Made by a program: the position numbers and the translations under genes. From Acidobacteriota bacterium (GTDB lineage Bacteria > Acidobacteriota > Terriglobia > Bryobacterales > Bryobacteraceae): a stretch of 56,534 bases of DNA. This document shows positions 8,529 to 17,796 of the stretch, piece after piece. Each line of letters starts with the position of its first letter. The first letter of the stretch is position 1. Below the pieces are notes generated by a model, which was given only the letters and a program-made list of their open reading frames with translations, had not been told where the DNA came from and searched no databases. The DNA is taken from NCBI GenBank assembly GCA_026393985.1, contig JAPKZB010000077.1, positions 17,566 to 74,099 on the forward strand, in the 5' to 3' direction.

Positions 8529-8920
8529 GCCTTGGAAACAGCATTGAAATGGGAATCAGCCCAACGGAAAAATTTATCGACCCCATTGCGTCCGCTGATA
8601 GGTCCTTCAAAAATAGGGTTTTAAGGCGATTTCCACTTGGAGCGGGGAGTTTCCCTGAGCGCCCGCCCGTTGCGAACGCCTCGCGAGACGGACCCGCGAC
8701 TTCAAACCACTTGGCCGGCAAAATGCCGCACCAATGGCGCCGTCGACCACCGGGTCAAGAAAGAGGCCACGTGAATCCGAACCGTTTCGACGCGACACCC
8801 ATCGGCGCCCACCGCCGATTCGGGCACCGTCTGGTCGCCTGATGCAACACGGTGCTCGCTTGCCCCATCGCCGCGCCGCCGGCCATCCCGCGTTCAAACT
8901 GGACAGACAGCGCCACGGCG
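8529..8920. other. intergenic region upstream of glnA, no gene seen
   Basis: About 460 bases separate the glnA start from the cdsA stop. Frames here are short, lack ribosome sites and give no recognisable protein. The only structure I see is the short hairpin AGCGCC-AC-GGCGCT at 8909-8922, which overlaps the cdsA stop codon and could help end the cdsA transcript. The A+T-rich block at 8515-8625 may carry glnA control sites. Confidence 0.4.
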
Positions 8921-9685
8921 CTAGCGGATCAGCGTCAGCACGAACAGCGTGATCGGCATCGAAAACAGACTCGAATCGAGCCGGTCCAACCATCCGCCAT
9001 GACCCGGCAGCAGCGTCCCGGAGTCCTTCACCCCCGCGCCCCGCTTGAGCGCGGACTCGGCCAGGTCCCCAATCTGCCCCGCCACATTCCCGGCCACCGA
9101 AACACCCAACGCCACCGTCCACGGCGTGCCCGGCAGGAAATAGGCAACGAAGAGTACCCCGAATGCGCTCGCAAAGAGTACCGAGGCCACCGCCCCCTCC
9201 ACCGACTTACCAGGACTGATTCGCGGCGCCAGCTTCCGCTTACCCACCGCCCGGCCCACAAAATACGCCGCCGAATCGCCCACCCAGTTAATGGCGTTCG
9301 CAAACAGCACCCAATACGGACTGATGACCCGTAACTCCACCGCCGCCCGCCAAGCGCCGAAGGCATAAATCAATCCCAAAGCAAAAAACGCCGTCGCCGG
9401 AATCCCCTCCCGCAACTCCCGGTTCCGCAGCGCCGCCGCCAGCGCCCCCAGGATGATCACCGTCATCAGCATCGTCCCGCTCAGGCCGGCGTACAGGATC
9501 AACAAACCCGGAATCCAACCGTGCCAACTCACCAGCCGGGCGTTGTAGTACCCCGCCAAACCCGCAAACTCGTGCCAGCAAAGCAGCGCAAAAACGGAAA
9601 CGGCCGCCTGGAACACCGGCTGCGGCGCAAACAGAATCAGCCACGTCACGGTGGGGATCAGAACCACCGAAGTGAGGGCGCGCAT
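8921..9685 (-). CDS. cdsA: phosphatidate cytidylyltransferase
   Basis: Makes CDP-diacylglycerol from phosphatidate and CTP in the inner membrane, the branch point of phospholipid synthesis. The ATG at 9685 shares its A with the stop codon of uppS (TGATG); upstream in-frame codons belong to the antisense of uppS. The 254 residues form about seven hydrophobic segments and end with the CdsA signature SPGKSVEGAV ... KRGAGVKDSGTLLPGHGG, followed by the catalytic DRLDS. UppS-CdsA is a very common gene pair. It is last in the long minus-strand run from alaS. Confidence 0.93.
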   Translation of the reverse strand: MRALTSVVLIPTVTWLILFAPQPVFQAAVSVFALLCWHEFAGLAGYYNARLVSWHGWIPGLLILYAGLSGTMLMTVIILGALAAALRNRELREGIPATAFFALGLIYAFGAWRAAVELRVISPYWVLFANAINWVGDSAAYFVGRAVGKRKLAPRISPGKSVEGAVASVLFASAFGVLFVAYFLPGTPWTVALGVSVAGNVAGQIGDLAESALKRGAGVKDSGTLLPGHGGWLDRLDSSLFSMPITLFVLTLIR

Positions 9686-10500
9686 CACCGGCTGGAAACC
9701 GTTTCCGCCAAATCCTCGGACGCCGCCGCGCTCAGTCCGCCGAACCGGCGTTCCCTCTTCTGGTAGTGCAGAATCGCCGTCAGCAGATCCGCGCGCCGAA
9801 AGTCCGGCCACAGCGTCTCGGTCACATAGATCTCGGTGTAGGCAATCTGCCAGAGCAAAAAGTTGGAAACGCGCAGCTCACCCGAAGTCCGAATCAGCAG
9901 GTCCGGGTCCGGCAATCCCGCCGTGTACAACCGCGACGCCAGCGACTCCTCATCCACCCGCAAATCATCCAGCTTACCCGCCGCTTTGGCATCGGCCAGC
10001 AACCGGTTCACCGCGTCAAGAATCTCCACCCGCCCGCCGTAATTGATCGCCAGATTCAGCCGCAACCCCGTATTCCGCTCGGTTTCACGCATCGTCGCGG
10101 CCAACTCCTGCTGCACCACCCCGGGCAGGTCTTCAATCCGCCCAAGCGCCCCCAACCGGACATTGTTTTCGGCCAACGTCCGCAGCTCGTTCCGCAGGTA
10201 CAACCGCAGCAGATGCCACAGCGTATCCACCTCCGACGCCGGCCGCTTCCAGTTCTCCATCGAAAAGGCGTAAAGCGTCAACGCCTCCAAACCCAGCTGC
10301 GCGCACGTCTCCACCGTCTCCCGCACCGGCGAAATGCCCGCCTTATGCCCTGCCACCCGCGGCAGAAATCGCTTACCGGCCCATCGGCCATTGCCGTCCA
10401 TGATGACGGCAATATGGGCGGGCAGCCGGCGAGGGTCCAGTGCCATCGCCAAGGCCCAATCCGGGTGGCTCGGTTCCATCGCTTCGAGCAGCGCTTTCAT
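9685..10500 (-). CDS. uppS: isoprenyl transferase (undecaprenyl diphosphate synthase)
   Basis: A cis-prenyltransferase making the C55 lipid carrier for cell-wall and polysaccharide synthesis. The signature is HIAVIMDGNGRWAGKR with catalytic Asp35, followed later by TLYAFSMENWKRP, and the C-terminal RTSGELRVSNFLLWQIAYTE block with the substrate-binding arginines. Its 271 residues include a ~25-residue N-terminal extension before the conserved core, so a later start is possible, though no better ATG is present before the core. The end overlaps cdsA by one base; pilD lies 39 bases upstream. Confidence 0.95.
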   Translation of the reverse strand: MKALLEAMEPSHPDWALAMALDPRRLPAHIAVIMDGNGRWAGKRFLPRVAGHKAGISPVRETVETCAQLGLEALTLYAFSMENWKRPASEVDTLWHLLRLYLRNELRTLAENNVRLGALGRIEDLPGVVQQELAATMRETERNTGLRLNLAINYGGRVEILDAVNRLLADAKAAGKLDDLRVDEESLASRLYTAGLPDPDLLIRTSGELRVSNFLLWQIAYTEIYVTETLWPDFRRADLLTAILHYQKRERRFGGLSAAASEDLAETVSSR

Positions 10501-10539
10501 CGACGTAGTCTCTCAGTGTACCGCAACATGAATCCATCC

Positions 10540-11334
10540 CTATCGCAAAGCATCCACCCAAGCTGCCGCCACCGCGCCCACGGCCAGGAACGAACCAAAA
10601 GGCAACTCATACTCCGCGCTGTCTTTCCGCCCCAGCTTGATAAACAGCAAACCCAATACCGAACCCAGTACCGAACCAATCAGGATCGCTTCAAGCATCG
10701 ACATCAGGCCCAGGAACGCCCCAAACATCGCCACCATCTTCATATCGCCCATCCCGAGTCCTTCCCTACCCCGGAATCGCTCGTACGACCAACCCAACAA
10801 CCGAAACGTACCGTAAGCCAAACCGCCGGCAAACACACCCTCCGCCACCGAAATCCAGCGCGCCGGGGTATCAACCGGCAGAAACAACATCGTCAGCCCC
10901 ATCGGTAGCGCCACAAAATAAGCCCAGACCAACCCGGCCAGCGCCCCGCCCAGCGTGAACTCGTCAGGCAGGATCCGCTCCTCCAAATCCGAAAAAAACA
11001 GCGTCAAGTTGATTGCACTAAACGACATCAGTTTCCACGCCAACAGGCTGAAGCCAAAAAACCACGAACTCGCAAAGAACATTACAGCACAAAGCACTTC
11101 GGTCAACAAGTACCGCACCGGGATCCGACCACCGCAATGCCGGCATCGCCCCCGCAGGAACAGATAGCTGCCAACCGGCAGATTGTCGTACCACGCAATC
11201 GCCTTCTCACAGGCGGGACAAAAGCTCCGCGCCGGCGCCCAAACGGTCAGGTCCCGCGGGAGCCGGTAGATGCAAACGTTCAGAAAACTGCCGATCAGCA
11301 ACCCCAACAGCCCCGCCGCGACCGCCTCGATCAT
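10540..11334 (-). CDS. pilD: prepilin peptidase / N-methyltransferase (type 4 leader peptidase)
   Basis: An inner-membrane aspartic protease that cleaves and methylates type IV pilins and type II secretion pseudopilins. The N-terminal GSFLNVCIYRLPRD motif is present, followed by a cytoplasmic zinc site made of two CxxC pairs (Cys39/42 and Cys64/67). The two catalytic aspartates sit in SDLEERILPDEFTLGG and GMGDMKMVAMFGAFLG (the GxGD motif). Several membrane helices follow, 264 residues in all. Its start overlaps the stop of the upstream GT4 gene (ATGA). No pilin gene is in the window. Confidence 0.94.
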   Translation of the reverse strand: MIEAVAAGLLGLLIGSFLNVCIYRLPRDLTVWAPARSFCPACEKAIAWYDNLPVGSYLFLRGRCRHCGGRIPVRYLLTEVLCAVMFFASSWFFGFSLLAWKLMSFSAINLTLFFSDLEERILPDEFTLGGALAGLVWAYFVALPMGLTMLFLPVDTPARWISVAEGVFAGGLAYGTFRLLGWSYERFRGREGLGMGDMKMVAMFGAFLGLMSMLEAILIGSVLGSVLGLLFIKLGRKDSAEYELPFGSFLAVGAVAAAWVDALR

Positions 11335-12164
11335 CGCGCAAACTCCTTATAAACTCTGAGCGTAGCATCCGCCATGTGCCGCAGCAGAAACCGCTCGCGC
11401 ACCATTTCCCTGCCCCGCTCCCCCAACGCCCCCATCTCCCCCACCCGCGCCACCGCCGCGCGAATCGCCGCGCCCGTATTCTCCACCAGCACCCCCGTCT
11501 CCCCATCCCGCACAATCTCCGGCAACCCGCCCACCCGCGAAGCAATCACCGGCACCCCCGCCGACATCGCCAGCAGCGCCGCCGACCCCAACCCCTCCTG
11601 CCGCGTGATGTACACCATCGCCGACGCCGTCGCCAAATCCCCCACCAGATCTTCAGAAAACCGGCACGCCACCCCCGACTCCCGGATCAAATCCGTACCC
11701 TTCATCGGATCCTCCGAGGCCGGCGCAATCACCGGACCCGTCCGCGTCGACCGCACCAGCTCCGGCACCCCGTCATACACCACCCGGATCCTGCTCTCCG
11801 CAACGCCCGCCCGCCGCAGCTCCCCCGCCACGGCCTCCGAAACCGCTATATAACAATCCGCCAGCCGGTACTTCCACCGGTTCTTCACCGGAAACGCCAC
11901 CCGCCGCGCCACCACCAGCGGCCGCCTGCCCAGCAGCGCCGCCCACGTATGCATCCGCGCGTCATGCGCGTGATAGATGTCCCCCCGCGGCCACCAGCGC
12001 AGCGGCGCCTGCACCGGGATCTTCACCTGCCGCGCCAGCGGCCCGTCCGGCGGCGCCACCAGCACCTGCTCGTGGCCCGCCTCGGCCAGCGCGGCAATCA
12101 ACTGCAGCACCTGCCACTGGCCGCCCCGCATCTGCCGTCCGCTGTCGAGATGGACGATTTTCAT
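11331..12164 (-). CDS. glycosyltransferase family 4 protein
   Basis: A short (277 aa) GT-B type glycosyltransferase. The N-terminus has the usual KIVHLDSGRQMRGGQWQVLQL acceptor-side motif; the C-terminal nucleotide-sugar half carries the EX7E-type stretch ITRQEGLGSAALLAMSAGVP followed by VIASRVGGLPEIV. The middle of the donor domain is shorter than in most family members, where ~350-400 residues is common, but both halves are present and the frame is intact. Acceptor and sugar are unknown. It overlaps ypdA upstream and pilD downstream by four bases each (ATGA). Confidence 0.88.
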   Translation of the reverse strand: MKIVHLDSGRQMRGGQWQVLQLIAALAEAGHEQVLVAPPDGPLARQVKIPVQAPLRWWPRGDIYHAHDARMHTWAALLGRRPLVVARRVAFPVKNRWKYRLADCYIAVSEAVAGELRRAGVAESRIRVVYDGVPELVRSTRTGPVIAPASEDPMKGTDLIRESGVACRFSEDLVGDLATASAMVYITRQEGLGSAALLAMSAGVPVIASRVGGLPEIVRDGETGVLVENTGAAIRAAVARVGEMGALGERGREMVRERFLLRHMADATLRVYKEFAR

Positions 12165-13120
12165 CCCACTTTCGCCGCGATGTCCTGCGCAATCGCACCG
12201 CCATGAAAACGGCCATTTTCAATGAAAATCTCGCTCGTGTGCACCCCGGCCACCACCACCCCGGCCAGATACATCCCCGGCCGCGCGCTCTCATACGTCT
12301 CCGCATTCACCGCCGGCCGCCCCGTCTCGGCGTTCAGCGTAATCCCGTGCGCGGCCAGAAACTCGAAGTCCGGCCGGTAACCCGTCATCGCAAACACGAA
12401 ATCGTTGGCCAGCGTCACCGGCCCCTCCGGTGTCTCCAGCTCCACCTCCCGCTCCCGGATCGCCGTCACCCGCGACGAAAAATAGCCCTTGATCTCCCCG
12501 TTCTTCAACCGGTTCTCAATGTTCGGCTTGATCCAATATTTAACGTGCGGATGAATCCCCGCCCCGCGGTGCACCAGCGTCACCCGCGCCCCGGTCCACC
12601 ACAACTCCAGCGCCGCAATCGCCGCCGAGTTCTTCGCCCCCACCACCAGTACGTCCTGATCGTAGTACGGGTGCGCCTCTTTGTAGTAGTGGATCAACTT
12701 GGGCAGCTCCTCTCCCGGTACCCCCAACAGGTTCGGAATATCGTAGTAGCCCGTCGCCAGAATCACCTTCTTGGATCGATGCTCCCCGCGCGAGGTCACC
12801 GTCACGAACGCCCCGTCCTCACCCGTAATCCGTTCGACGCGCTCATATTGCCGGATGTCCAACTCGTAGTGGTCGGCCACGCGCCGGTAGTACTTCAAAC
12901 CCTCCACGCGGTTCGGCTTATCGTTCAGTGACGTCATCGGAATATCGCCGATCTCGAGCAACTCCGGCGTCGTGAAAAACACCATGTTCTGCGGGTAGTG
13001 ATAGAGCGAGTTCACCACGCAGCCCTTATCGAGCAATACCGCCCGCACCCCCCGCTTCTTCAGTTCGATGCCGCAGGCGAGGCCCGTCGGCCCCGCCCCA
13101 ACAATCACGACATCGGTCAC
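12161..13120 (-). CDS. ypdA: YpdA-family FAD/NAD(P) disulfide reductase
   Basis: A flavoprotein of 319 residues with the N-terminal FAD motif VVIVGAGPTGLACGIELKKRG and the YpdA-type block DKGCVVNSLYHYPQNMVFF. The second Rossmann fold is VLVVGAKNSAAIAALEL and the C-terminal FAD contact is near YLAGVVVAGVHTSEIFIENG. YpdA of Firmicutes reduces bacillithiol disulfide, and bacillithiol is known in some Acidobacteriota, so a low-molecular-weight thiol role is a reasonable inference. No bshA/B/C gene is nearby. It overlaps alaS and the GT4 gene by four bases each. Confidence 0.88.
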   Translation of the reverse strand: MTDVVIVGAGPTGLACGIELKKRGVRAVLLDKGCVVNSLYHYPQNMVFFTTPELLEIGDIPMTSLNDKPNRVEGLKYYRRVADHYELDIRQYERVERITGEDGAFVTVTSRGEHRSKKVILATGYYDIPNLLGVPGEELPKLIHYYKEAHPYYDQDVLVVGAKNSAAIAALELWWTGARVTLVHRGAGIHPHVKYWIKPNIENRLKNGEIKGYFSSRVTAIREREVELETPEGPVTLANDFVFAMTGYRPDFEFLAAHGITLNAETGRPAVNAETYESARPGMYLAGVVVAGVHTSEIFIENGRFHGGAIAQDIAAKVG

Positions 13121-15756
13121 AAAGCGCCTTCCACCGCCGCGTAGACACTCTCAAGCGCCGCATCGAGCGCGCTCGCATCCTTGCCCCCCGCCTCGGCCAG
13201 GTCCGGACGCCCGCCGCCCTTGCCGCCCACCGCCGCCGCCACCGGACCAATCAGCTTGCCCGCGTGCACCTTCGCCGTCAGGTCCTTCGTCACGGCGCTG
13301 ATCAACGCCACGTTGTCCCCGTCCGCTGCGCCCAGCACCACTACGGCTGATTTCCACTTGTTGCGCAGCGTATCGGCCAGCGCCCGCATCTGGTCGCGAT
13401 CCAGGCCATCGACGCGCGCCGCCAGCACCTTCACGCCATTTACCTCGCGAGCCAGCGCCTCCACCTGTCCCGCCTTGGCCTGCGCCATCTGCTGCTTCAA
13501 CTGCTGCAGCTCTTTCTCGAGTGTCCGCTGGTGCGCCACCAGCTTCTCCACCTGCTCCACCAGCTCCGGCTCGTTGGCGTGCACCAACTGCGCCACCCGG
13601 TGCAGCGAGCTCGTCGCCGCCTGGAAGCGCTCCACCGCCGCGTTCCCCGTAATCGCCTCAATGCGCCGCACCCCGGCCGAAATCGAGCCTTCATAGACGA
13701 TCTTGCACAAGCCAATATCGCCCGTCCGCGAAACGTGCGTGCCGCCGCACAACTCCCGGCTGAAGCCCGGCACCTGCACCACGCGCACCTTCTCGCCGTA
13801 CTTCTCGCCGAACAAAGCCATGGCGCCGGTCGACAGCGCATCGTCCAGCTCCATCACGCTCGTCGAAACCGCCGTATTCCGCATGATCTCCTGGTTCACC
13901 AGGAACTCCACCTGCGCCACCTCCTCGGCGTCCATCGCCGTATAGTGCGCAAAGTCAAACCGCAGCCGCCCGCCGTCCACCACCGACCCCGCCTGCTTCA
14001 CATGCGAACCCAGCACCTGCCGCAGCGCCGCGTGCAGCAGGTGCGTCGCCGTATGGTTCCGCATCGTCGCCGACCGCAGCCCCTCCGCGACAGCTCCCTG
14101 CAGCACCATGTCCGCCGCCAGCGGCGCCGTCGTCGTAATCCGGTGCACGCTCAACCCGGGCACCGCCGGATAGGTCCCCTGCACCGTCGCCACCACTTCC
14201 CCCTTGCACAGCCACTCGCCCCGGTCGCCCACCTGGCCGCCGCTTTCGGCGTAGAACGGAGTCTCATTCACCACCAACTCACACACCACACCCGCGTCCA
14301 CCGTCTCCACCAGATGCTGGTCCACCAGGATGCCAACAATCCGCGACGCCTGCGATGTCAGCTGCTCATAACCCAAAAACTTCGTCCGCCCCAGCTTGGC
14401 CTGCATCTGCCCATAAACCGGCGCCACGGTCGCCTTCTCGGCGCCCTTCCACGAAGCCCGAGCCCGCTCCCGCTGCTTCTCCATCTCCTCGGCGAAGCCT
14501 TCGCTGTCAATCTGCAGGCCAAACTCCCGCGCCATGTCCTCCTGCTCATCAATCGCCAGGCCGTAGGTGTCATAGAGCTTGAACGCCGCCGTCCCCGGCA
14601 GCACCCCGCCCACGGCGCGCTTAGCCTCATCGACGAAGATCCGTTCGGCCACCTGATACGTGGTGGCGTAGCGGTGCTCCTCCTCCCGCACCACCCGCGT
14701 CACGCGGTCGACGCTCTCGAGCAGCTCCGGATAAGCCGGCTTCATGAACTCGGCCACAAACTGCGTCAGCTTATGGAAGTAGGTCTCCTGCACGCCCAGA
14801 ATGCGCGCGTTCCGCAGCGCCCGCCGCATGATCTTGCGCAGCACGTAGCCGCGCCCTTCGTTCGACGGCACGACGCCGTCATGAATCAGGAACGCGGCCG
14901 CCCGCGCGTGGTCGGCGTTGATGCGCAGCACGGCCCCGGTGCGCGGGTCGCGATCCGGGTCCACTTTAATCAATCCGCCAAGATGGTCGATGATCGGGCT
15001 GATTAGGTCGCAGTCGTAGTTGGAGAACTTGCCCTGCATAATCGCCGCAATCCGCTCAAGGCCCATCCCCGTATCAATCGACGGCCGCGGCAGCGGATTC
15101 ATGATGCCGCTCGCCGACCGGTCGAACTGCATGAAAACCAAATTCCAGATCTCGACAAACCGCCCGCCGCCGTCCAGCGGAAACGCTTCGCTTTCGCGGC
15201 CCGGCTCCGCGCCATCGGGGCCGAGATCATAGTGAATCTCCGAACACGGCCCGCACGGACCCGTATCGCCCATCTGCCAGAAGTTGTCTTTTTCGTCAAG
15301 GCGGAAGATCCGGCTCTTCGAAATCCCGGTGACCTTCTGCCACAGCTCCTCGGCCTCGTCGTCCTCGCGGAACACGGTCACGTAGAGTCGGTCTTTGTCG
15401 AGGCCATAGTCCTTCGTGATCAGCTCCCAGGCAAAGTCGATCGCCTCGGTCTTGAAGTAATCGCCAAAGGAAAAGTTGCCGAGCATCTCGAAAAACGTAT
15501 GGTGCCGGCGCGTGTAGCCGACGTTCTCGAGGTCGTTATGCTTGCCCCCGGCCCGGACGCACTTCTGCGAGGTGACCGCGCGCGAATAGTCGCGCTTCTC
15601 CATGCCCAGAAAGATGTCTTTGAACTGGTTCATCCCGGCGTTGGTAAACAGCAGCGTCGGGTCGTTGGCGGGAACCAGCGAGGAGGAGCGCACCACGCGA
15701 TGTCCGCGGGCGGCGAAGTAATCAAGAAACTTTTGACGAACGTCGTGGCCAGTCAT
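13117..15756 (-). CDS. alaS: alanyl-tRNA synthetase
   Basis: Charges tRNA-Ala with alanine in the cytoplasm. I chose ATG 15756 (MTGHDVRQKFLDYF, the usual family start) over an in-frame TTG nine bases upstream. Of 879 residues, the class II core comes first (NDPTLLFTNAGMNQFKDIFLG), then the anticodon-stem region, the editing domain with zinc ligands HTATHLLHAALR and LCGGTHVSRTGDIG, a coiled coil (VEKLVAHQRTLEKELQQLKQ), and the C-Ala domain ending in GGKGGGRPDLAEAGG. It is 33 bases downstream of the DUF1080 gene on the same strand and may be co-transcribed with it. Confidence 0.97.
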   Translation of the reverse strand: MTGHDVRQKFLDYFAARGHRVVRSSSLVPANDPTLLFTNAGMNQFKDIFLGMEKRDYSRAVTSQKCVRAGGKHNDLENVGYTRRHHTFFEMLGNFSFGDYFKTEAIDFAWELITKDYGLDKDRLYVTVFREDDEAEELWQKVTGISKSRIFRLDEKDNFWQMGDTGPCGPCSEIHYDLGPDGAEPGRESEAFPLDGGGRFVEIWNLVFMQFDRSASGIMNPLPRPSIDTGMGLERIAAIMQGKFSNYDCDLISPIIDHLGGLIKVDPDRDPRTGAVLRINADHARAAAFLIHDGVVPSNEGRGYVLRKIMRRALRNARILGVQETYFHKLTQFVAEFMKPAYPELLESVDRVTRVVREEEHRYATTYQVAERIFVDEAKRAVGGVLPGTAAFKLYDTYGLAIDEQEDMAREFGLQIDSEGFAEEMEKQRERARASWKGAEKATVAPVYGQMQAKLGRTKFLGYEQLTSQASRIVGILVDQHLVETVDAGVVCELVVNETPFYAESGGQVGDRGEWLCKGEVVATVQGTYPAVPGLSVHRITTTAPLAADMVLQGAVAEGLRSATMRNHTATHLLHAALRQVLGSHVKQAGSVVDGGRLRFDFAHYTAMDAEEVAQVEFLVNQEIMRNTAVSTSVMELDDALSTGAMALFGEKYGEKVRVVQVPGFSRELCGGTHVSRTGDIGLCKIVYEGSISAGVRRIEAITGNAAVERFQAATSSLHRVAQLVHANEPELVEQVEKLVAHQRTLEKELQQLKQQMAQAKAGQVEALAREVNGVKVLAARVDGLDRDQMRALADTLRNKWKSAVVVLGAADGDNVALISAVTKDLTAKVHAGKLIGPVAAAVGGKGGGRPDLAEAGGKDASALDAALESVYAAVEGAL

Positions 15757-15789
15757 GAGGGTCAATTCCCTATTTTGACACGGCCCGGC

Positions 15790-16395
15790 TTAGCGCAACT
15801 CCCGCAGGACGATATCCTTGAACCAAACCTCAATCCGCGGCCCGCTGTGCACCTGCAGCGCGATAAAGCCCGGGCTATCCATGCCCGGCTCCGGCTCGGT
15901 GTAGTCCACCGTCCGCTTGCCGTTCAGCTCGAGCGTAATGTGGTTCCCCCGCGCCGTAATCACGTACTCGTTCCACCCGGTCTTGTCCAATCCGTCCAGG
16001 CTCCCCATCGCCGCCTGCGCCAGCACCCGCTTGCGCCGCGACTCATCGTACAGACAGCCCCAATACTGCATCCCGATATCGGCCTGATACCCGGCTACCT
16101 CGTGCGAATCCGGCACCGGCTGGCTCCGGAACTGCACCCCCGTGTTCCCTTCGCCGTTTACCAGCCGGAACTTTAGCCGCAGTTCGAAGTCCTTGTAGTG
16201 TTTCCGCGTGCGCAGAAAGTCGTTGTATTTGAGCCCATCGTGCCGGCCCACGATCATGCCGTCGCGCACCTGCCACAGCCCCGGCGTATCGACCACCCAG
16301 CCGTCGAGCGTCTTGCCGTCAAACAGCGGCGTCGCCGCCCCCTGGCCCCACGCCGCCACCGTCCACAACAGAGCCAACCCCCAACGCGCCCTCAT
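15790..16395 (-). CDS. exported DUF1080 (3-keto-disaccharide hydrolase-like) protein
   Basis: 201 residues starting at ATG 16395, which overlaps the stop of the oxidoreductase gene (ATGA). A signal peptide (RWGLALLWTVAAWGQGAA) is followed by the DUF1080 core: PLFDGKTLDGW near the start, then GNTGVQFRS, HEVAGYQADIG, GWNEYVITARGNHITLELNG and a final GFIALQVHSGPRIEVWFKDI. This is a concanavalin-like sandwich domain found in exported proteins; some members hydrolyse 3-keto-glycosides. Pairing with a Gfo/Idh/MocA oxidoreductase, which could make or use 3-keto sugars, supports a sugar role, but no substrate can be named. Confidence 0.88.
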   Translation of the reverse strand: MRARWGLALLWTVAAWGQGAATPLFDGKTLDGWVVDTPGLWQVRDGMIVGRHDGLKYNDFLRTRKHYKDFELRLKFRLVNGEGNTGVQFRSQPVPDSHEVAGYQADIGMQYWGCLYDESRRKRVLAQAAMGSLDGLDKTGWNEYVITARGNHITLELNGKRTVDYTEPEPGMDSPGFIALQVHSGPRIEVWFKDIVLRELR

Positions 16396-17621
16396 CCCCG
16401 CACCTCCGCCCACCGCACCACCTGCCCCCGGCGCAGCGCCAGATTCGCCAGATGGCATCCGTTCGATGACAACACGCCCTCTTCGGCCGGACACGCCGGC
16501 CGCCGCCGCGTCCGGATGCACTCCACCCAATCGGCCAGGTGCAGCGACTCGCCATCCGGATCCTGGTAAAAATCGGCCCCGCGCGGCCCCTGCCCCAGAA
16601 TCCAATCGCTCGCCTTCAGCGGATTGTCGAGCGGCTGCCCCTGCGGCCCCCGCTTCGGTTCGGGGATCACCTCATAACGGCCCCGGTCAATGTACATCGT
16701 CCCCTCCGTGCCCATCAGCTCCGTCATCGCCGCGTTGCGCTGATTGATGAAGGTGCCTTCAAAGTAAATCTGCAGCTTGCGGTCCGGGTAGTGCAGTAGC
16801 GTCTGCACGGTATCGGGCGTCTCCCACTGCCCCTGCGCGTGCACGTTGTCGCCGATGGCGGTCGCCGCCGCGGGTATCGGCAGATCCAGCATCCAGTTCA
16901 CCGTATCGAGCCAGTGCACCATCAGATCGCCGAAAATCCCATCGCCAAAATCCCAGAACCAGCGCCAGTTGCGGAAGCGGTAGGCATCGAACTCCTGCCG
17001 CGTGGCCGACGGGCCAACAAAGTCCCGCCAGGAGACCTCGCGCGGCGCCACGGCCGGCGGCGCCGAGAGCCGCCGAAGCATGTTCCGGTTCCAGCTCATG
17101 TGGACCTTGTGGATCGTGCCCAACTGTCCGGATTTAAGGATCTCGCGGGCCTTGATCAGGTGGGGCATGCTGCGCTGCTGTGTGCCCACCTGCACGATGC
17201 GCTGATAGCGGTTCTGCGCCTCGACCACCTTCGCTCCCTCGGCGATCGTATGCGTCAATGGTTTTTCGACGTAGACATCTTTGCCCGCGGCGCAGGCGTC
17301 AATGGTCATCTGCGCGTGCCAGTGATTGGGCGAGCCGATGATGACGGCGTCGATATCCCTCCGGGCCAGTAGCTCTTGATAGTTGTGGGTAGTATAGACG
17401 CCCGTCGGCGAGAGCTTGGCCGCTTCGGCGAGCGCTGGGTCCCACAGATCGGCGAGGCCGGCGATGCGGGTGCCGGGCACGCGATCAAGGCCCGCCATCA
17501 GCCGCCGGGCCCGTCCCCCGGTGCCGATCACCCCAATGCGAACGGTCTGGCTGGGCGCCTGCGCGGCGCCTGCCCAGGTGGGCGCCAGCAGGGCGCCGGA
17601 GAGAAACGTCGATCTGCGCAT
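16392..17621 (-). CDS. Gfo/Idh/MocA-family oxidoreductase with Tat-like signal
   Basis: 409 residues. The N-terminus MRRSTFLSGALL...AGAAQA looks like a Tat signal, implying export as a folded NAD(P)-protein. It is followed by the nucleotide-binding IGVIGTGGRARRLM, the DIDAVIIGSPNHWHAQMTIDA block and the family hallmark EKPLTHTIAEGAKVVEA, where the lysine after Glu is catalytic. The C-terminal domain (DFGDGIFGDLMVHWLDTVNWML) is the usual beta-sheet substrate domain. It is first in the run leading through DUF1080 to alaS. Proteins of this kind act on sugars or cyclitols; the substrate here is unknown. Confidence 0.92.
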   Translation of the reverse strand: MRRSTFLSGALLAPTWAGAAQAPSQTVRIGVIGTGGRARRLMAGLDRVPGTRIAGLADLWDPALAEAAKLSPTGVYTTHNYQELLARRDIDAVIIGSPNHWHAQMTIDACAAGKDVYVEKPLTHTIAEGAKVVEAQNRYQRIVQVGTQQRSMPHLIKAREILKSGQLGTIHKVHMSWNRNMLRRLSAPPAVAPREVSWRDFVGPSATRQEFDAYRFRNWRWFWDFGDGIFGDLMVHWLDTVNWMLDLPIPAAATAIGDNVHAQGQWETPDTVQTLLHYPDRKLQIYFEGTFINQRNAAMTELMGTEGTMYIDRGRYEVIPEPKRGPQGQPLDNPLKASDWILGQGPRGADFYQDPDGESLHLADWVECIRTRRRPACPAEEGVLSSNGCHLANLALRRGQVVRWAEVRG

Positions 17622-17727
17622 GAAAAGTAACCCTCCTGACCAGTTCGCTCCGACGCGGACAGCTCGCCCGCGCCTCGCTCACCGGCAACGATACCAAGAG
17701 ATTACACAACTCCCCCCTAACGCACCA

Positions 17728-17773
17728 GCGCCGGAGCGGTGGACCCTGGAAACTCCAGGGGCCGCTCCGGCGC
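17728..17773 (-). terminator. strong hairpin downstream of the TonB-dependent receptor gene
   Basis: A long inverted repeat lies 24 bases past the receptor stop on the minus strand: outer arms GCGCCGGAGCGG / CCGCTCCGGCGC (12 bp) and inner arms CCCTGGA / TCCAGGG (7 bp) around a three-base loop, with a small asymmetric bulge between them. No T-run follows, so it may stabilise the 3' end rather than terminate on its own. It also lies upstream of the oxidoreductase start (17621) and would insulate that operon. Confidence 0.5.
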
Positions 17774-17796
17774 CAGACCACAACCCGCCAATCCGA

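Noticed and set aside
8501-8842. A 113-codon frame upstream of glnA
   Set aside because: No ribosome site, Arg/Pro-rich, and it begins in the glnA promoter region.
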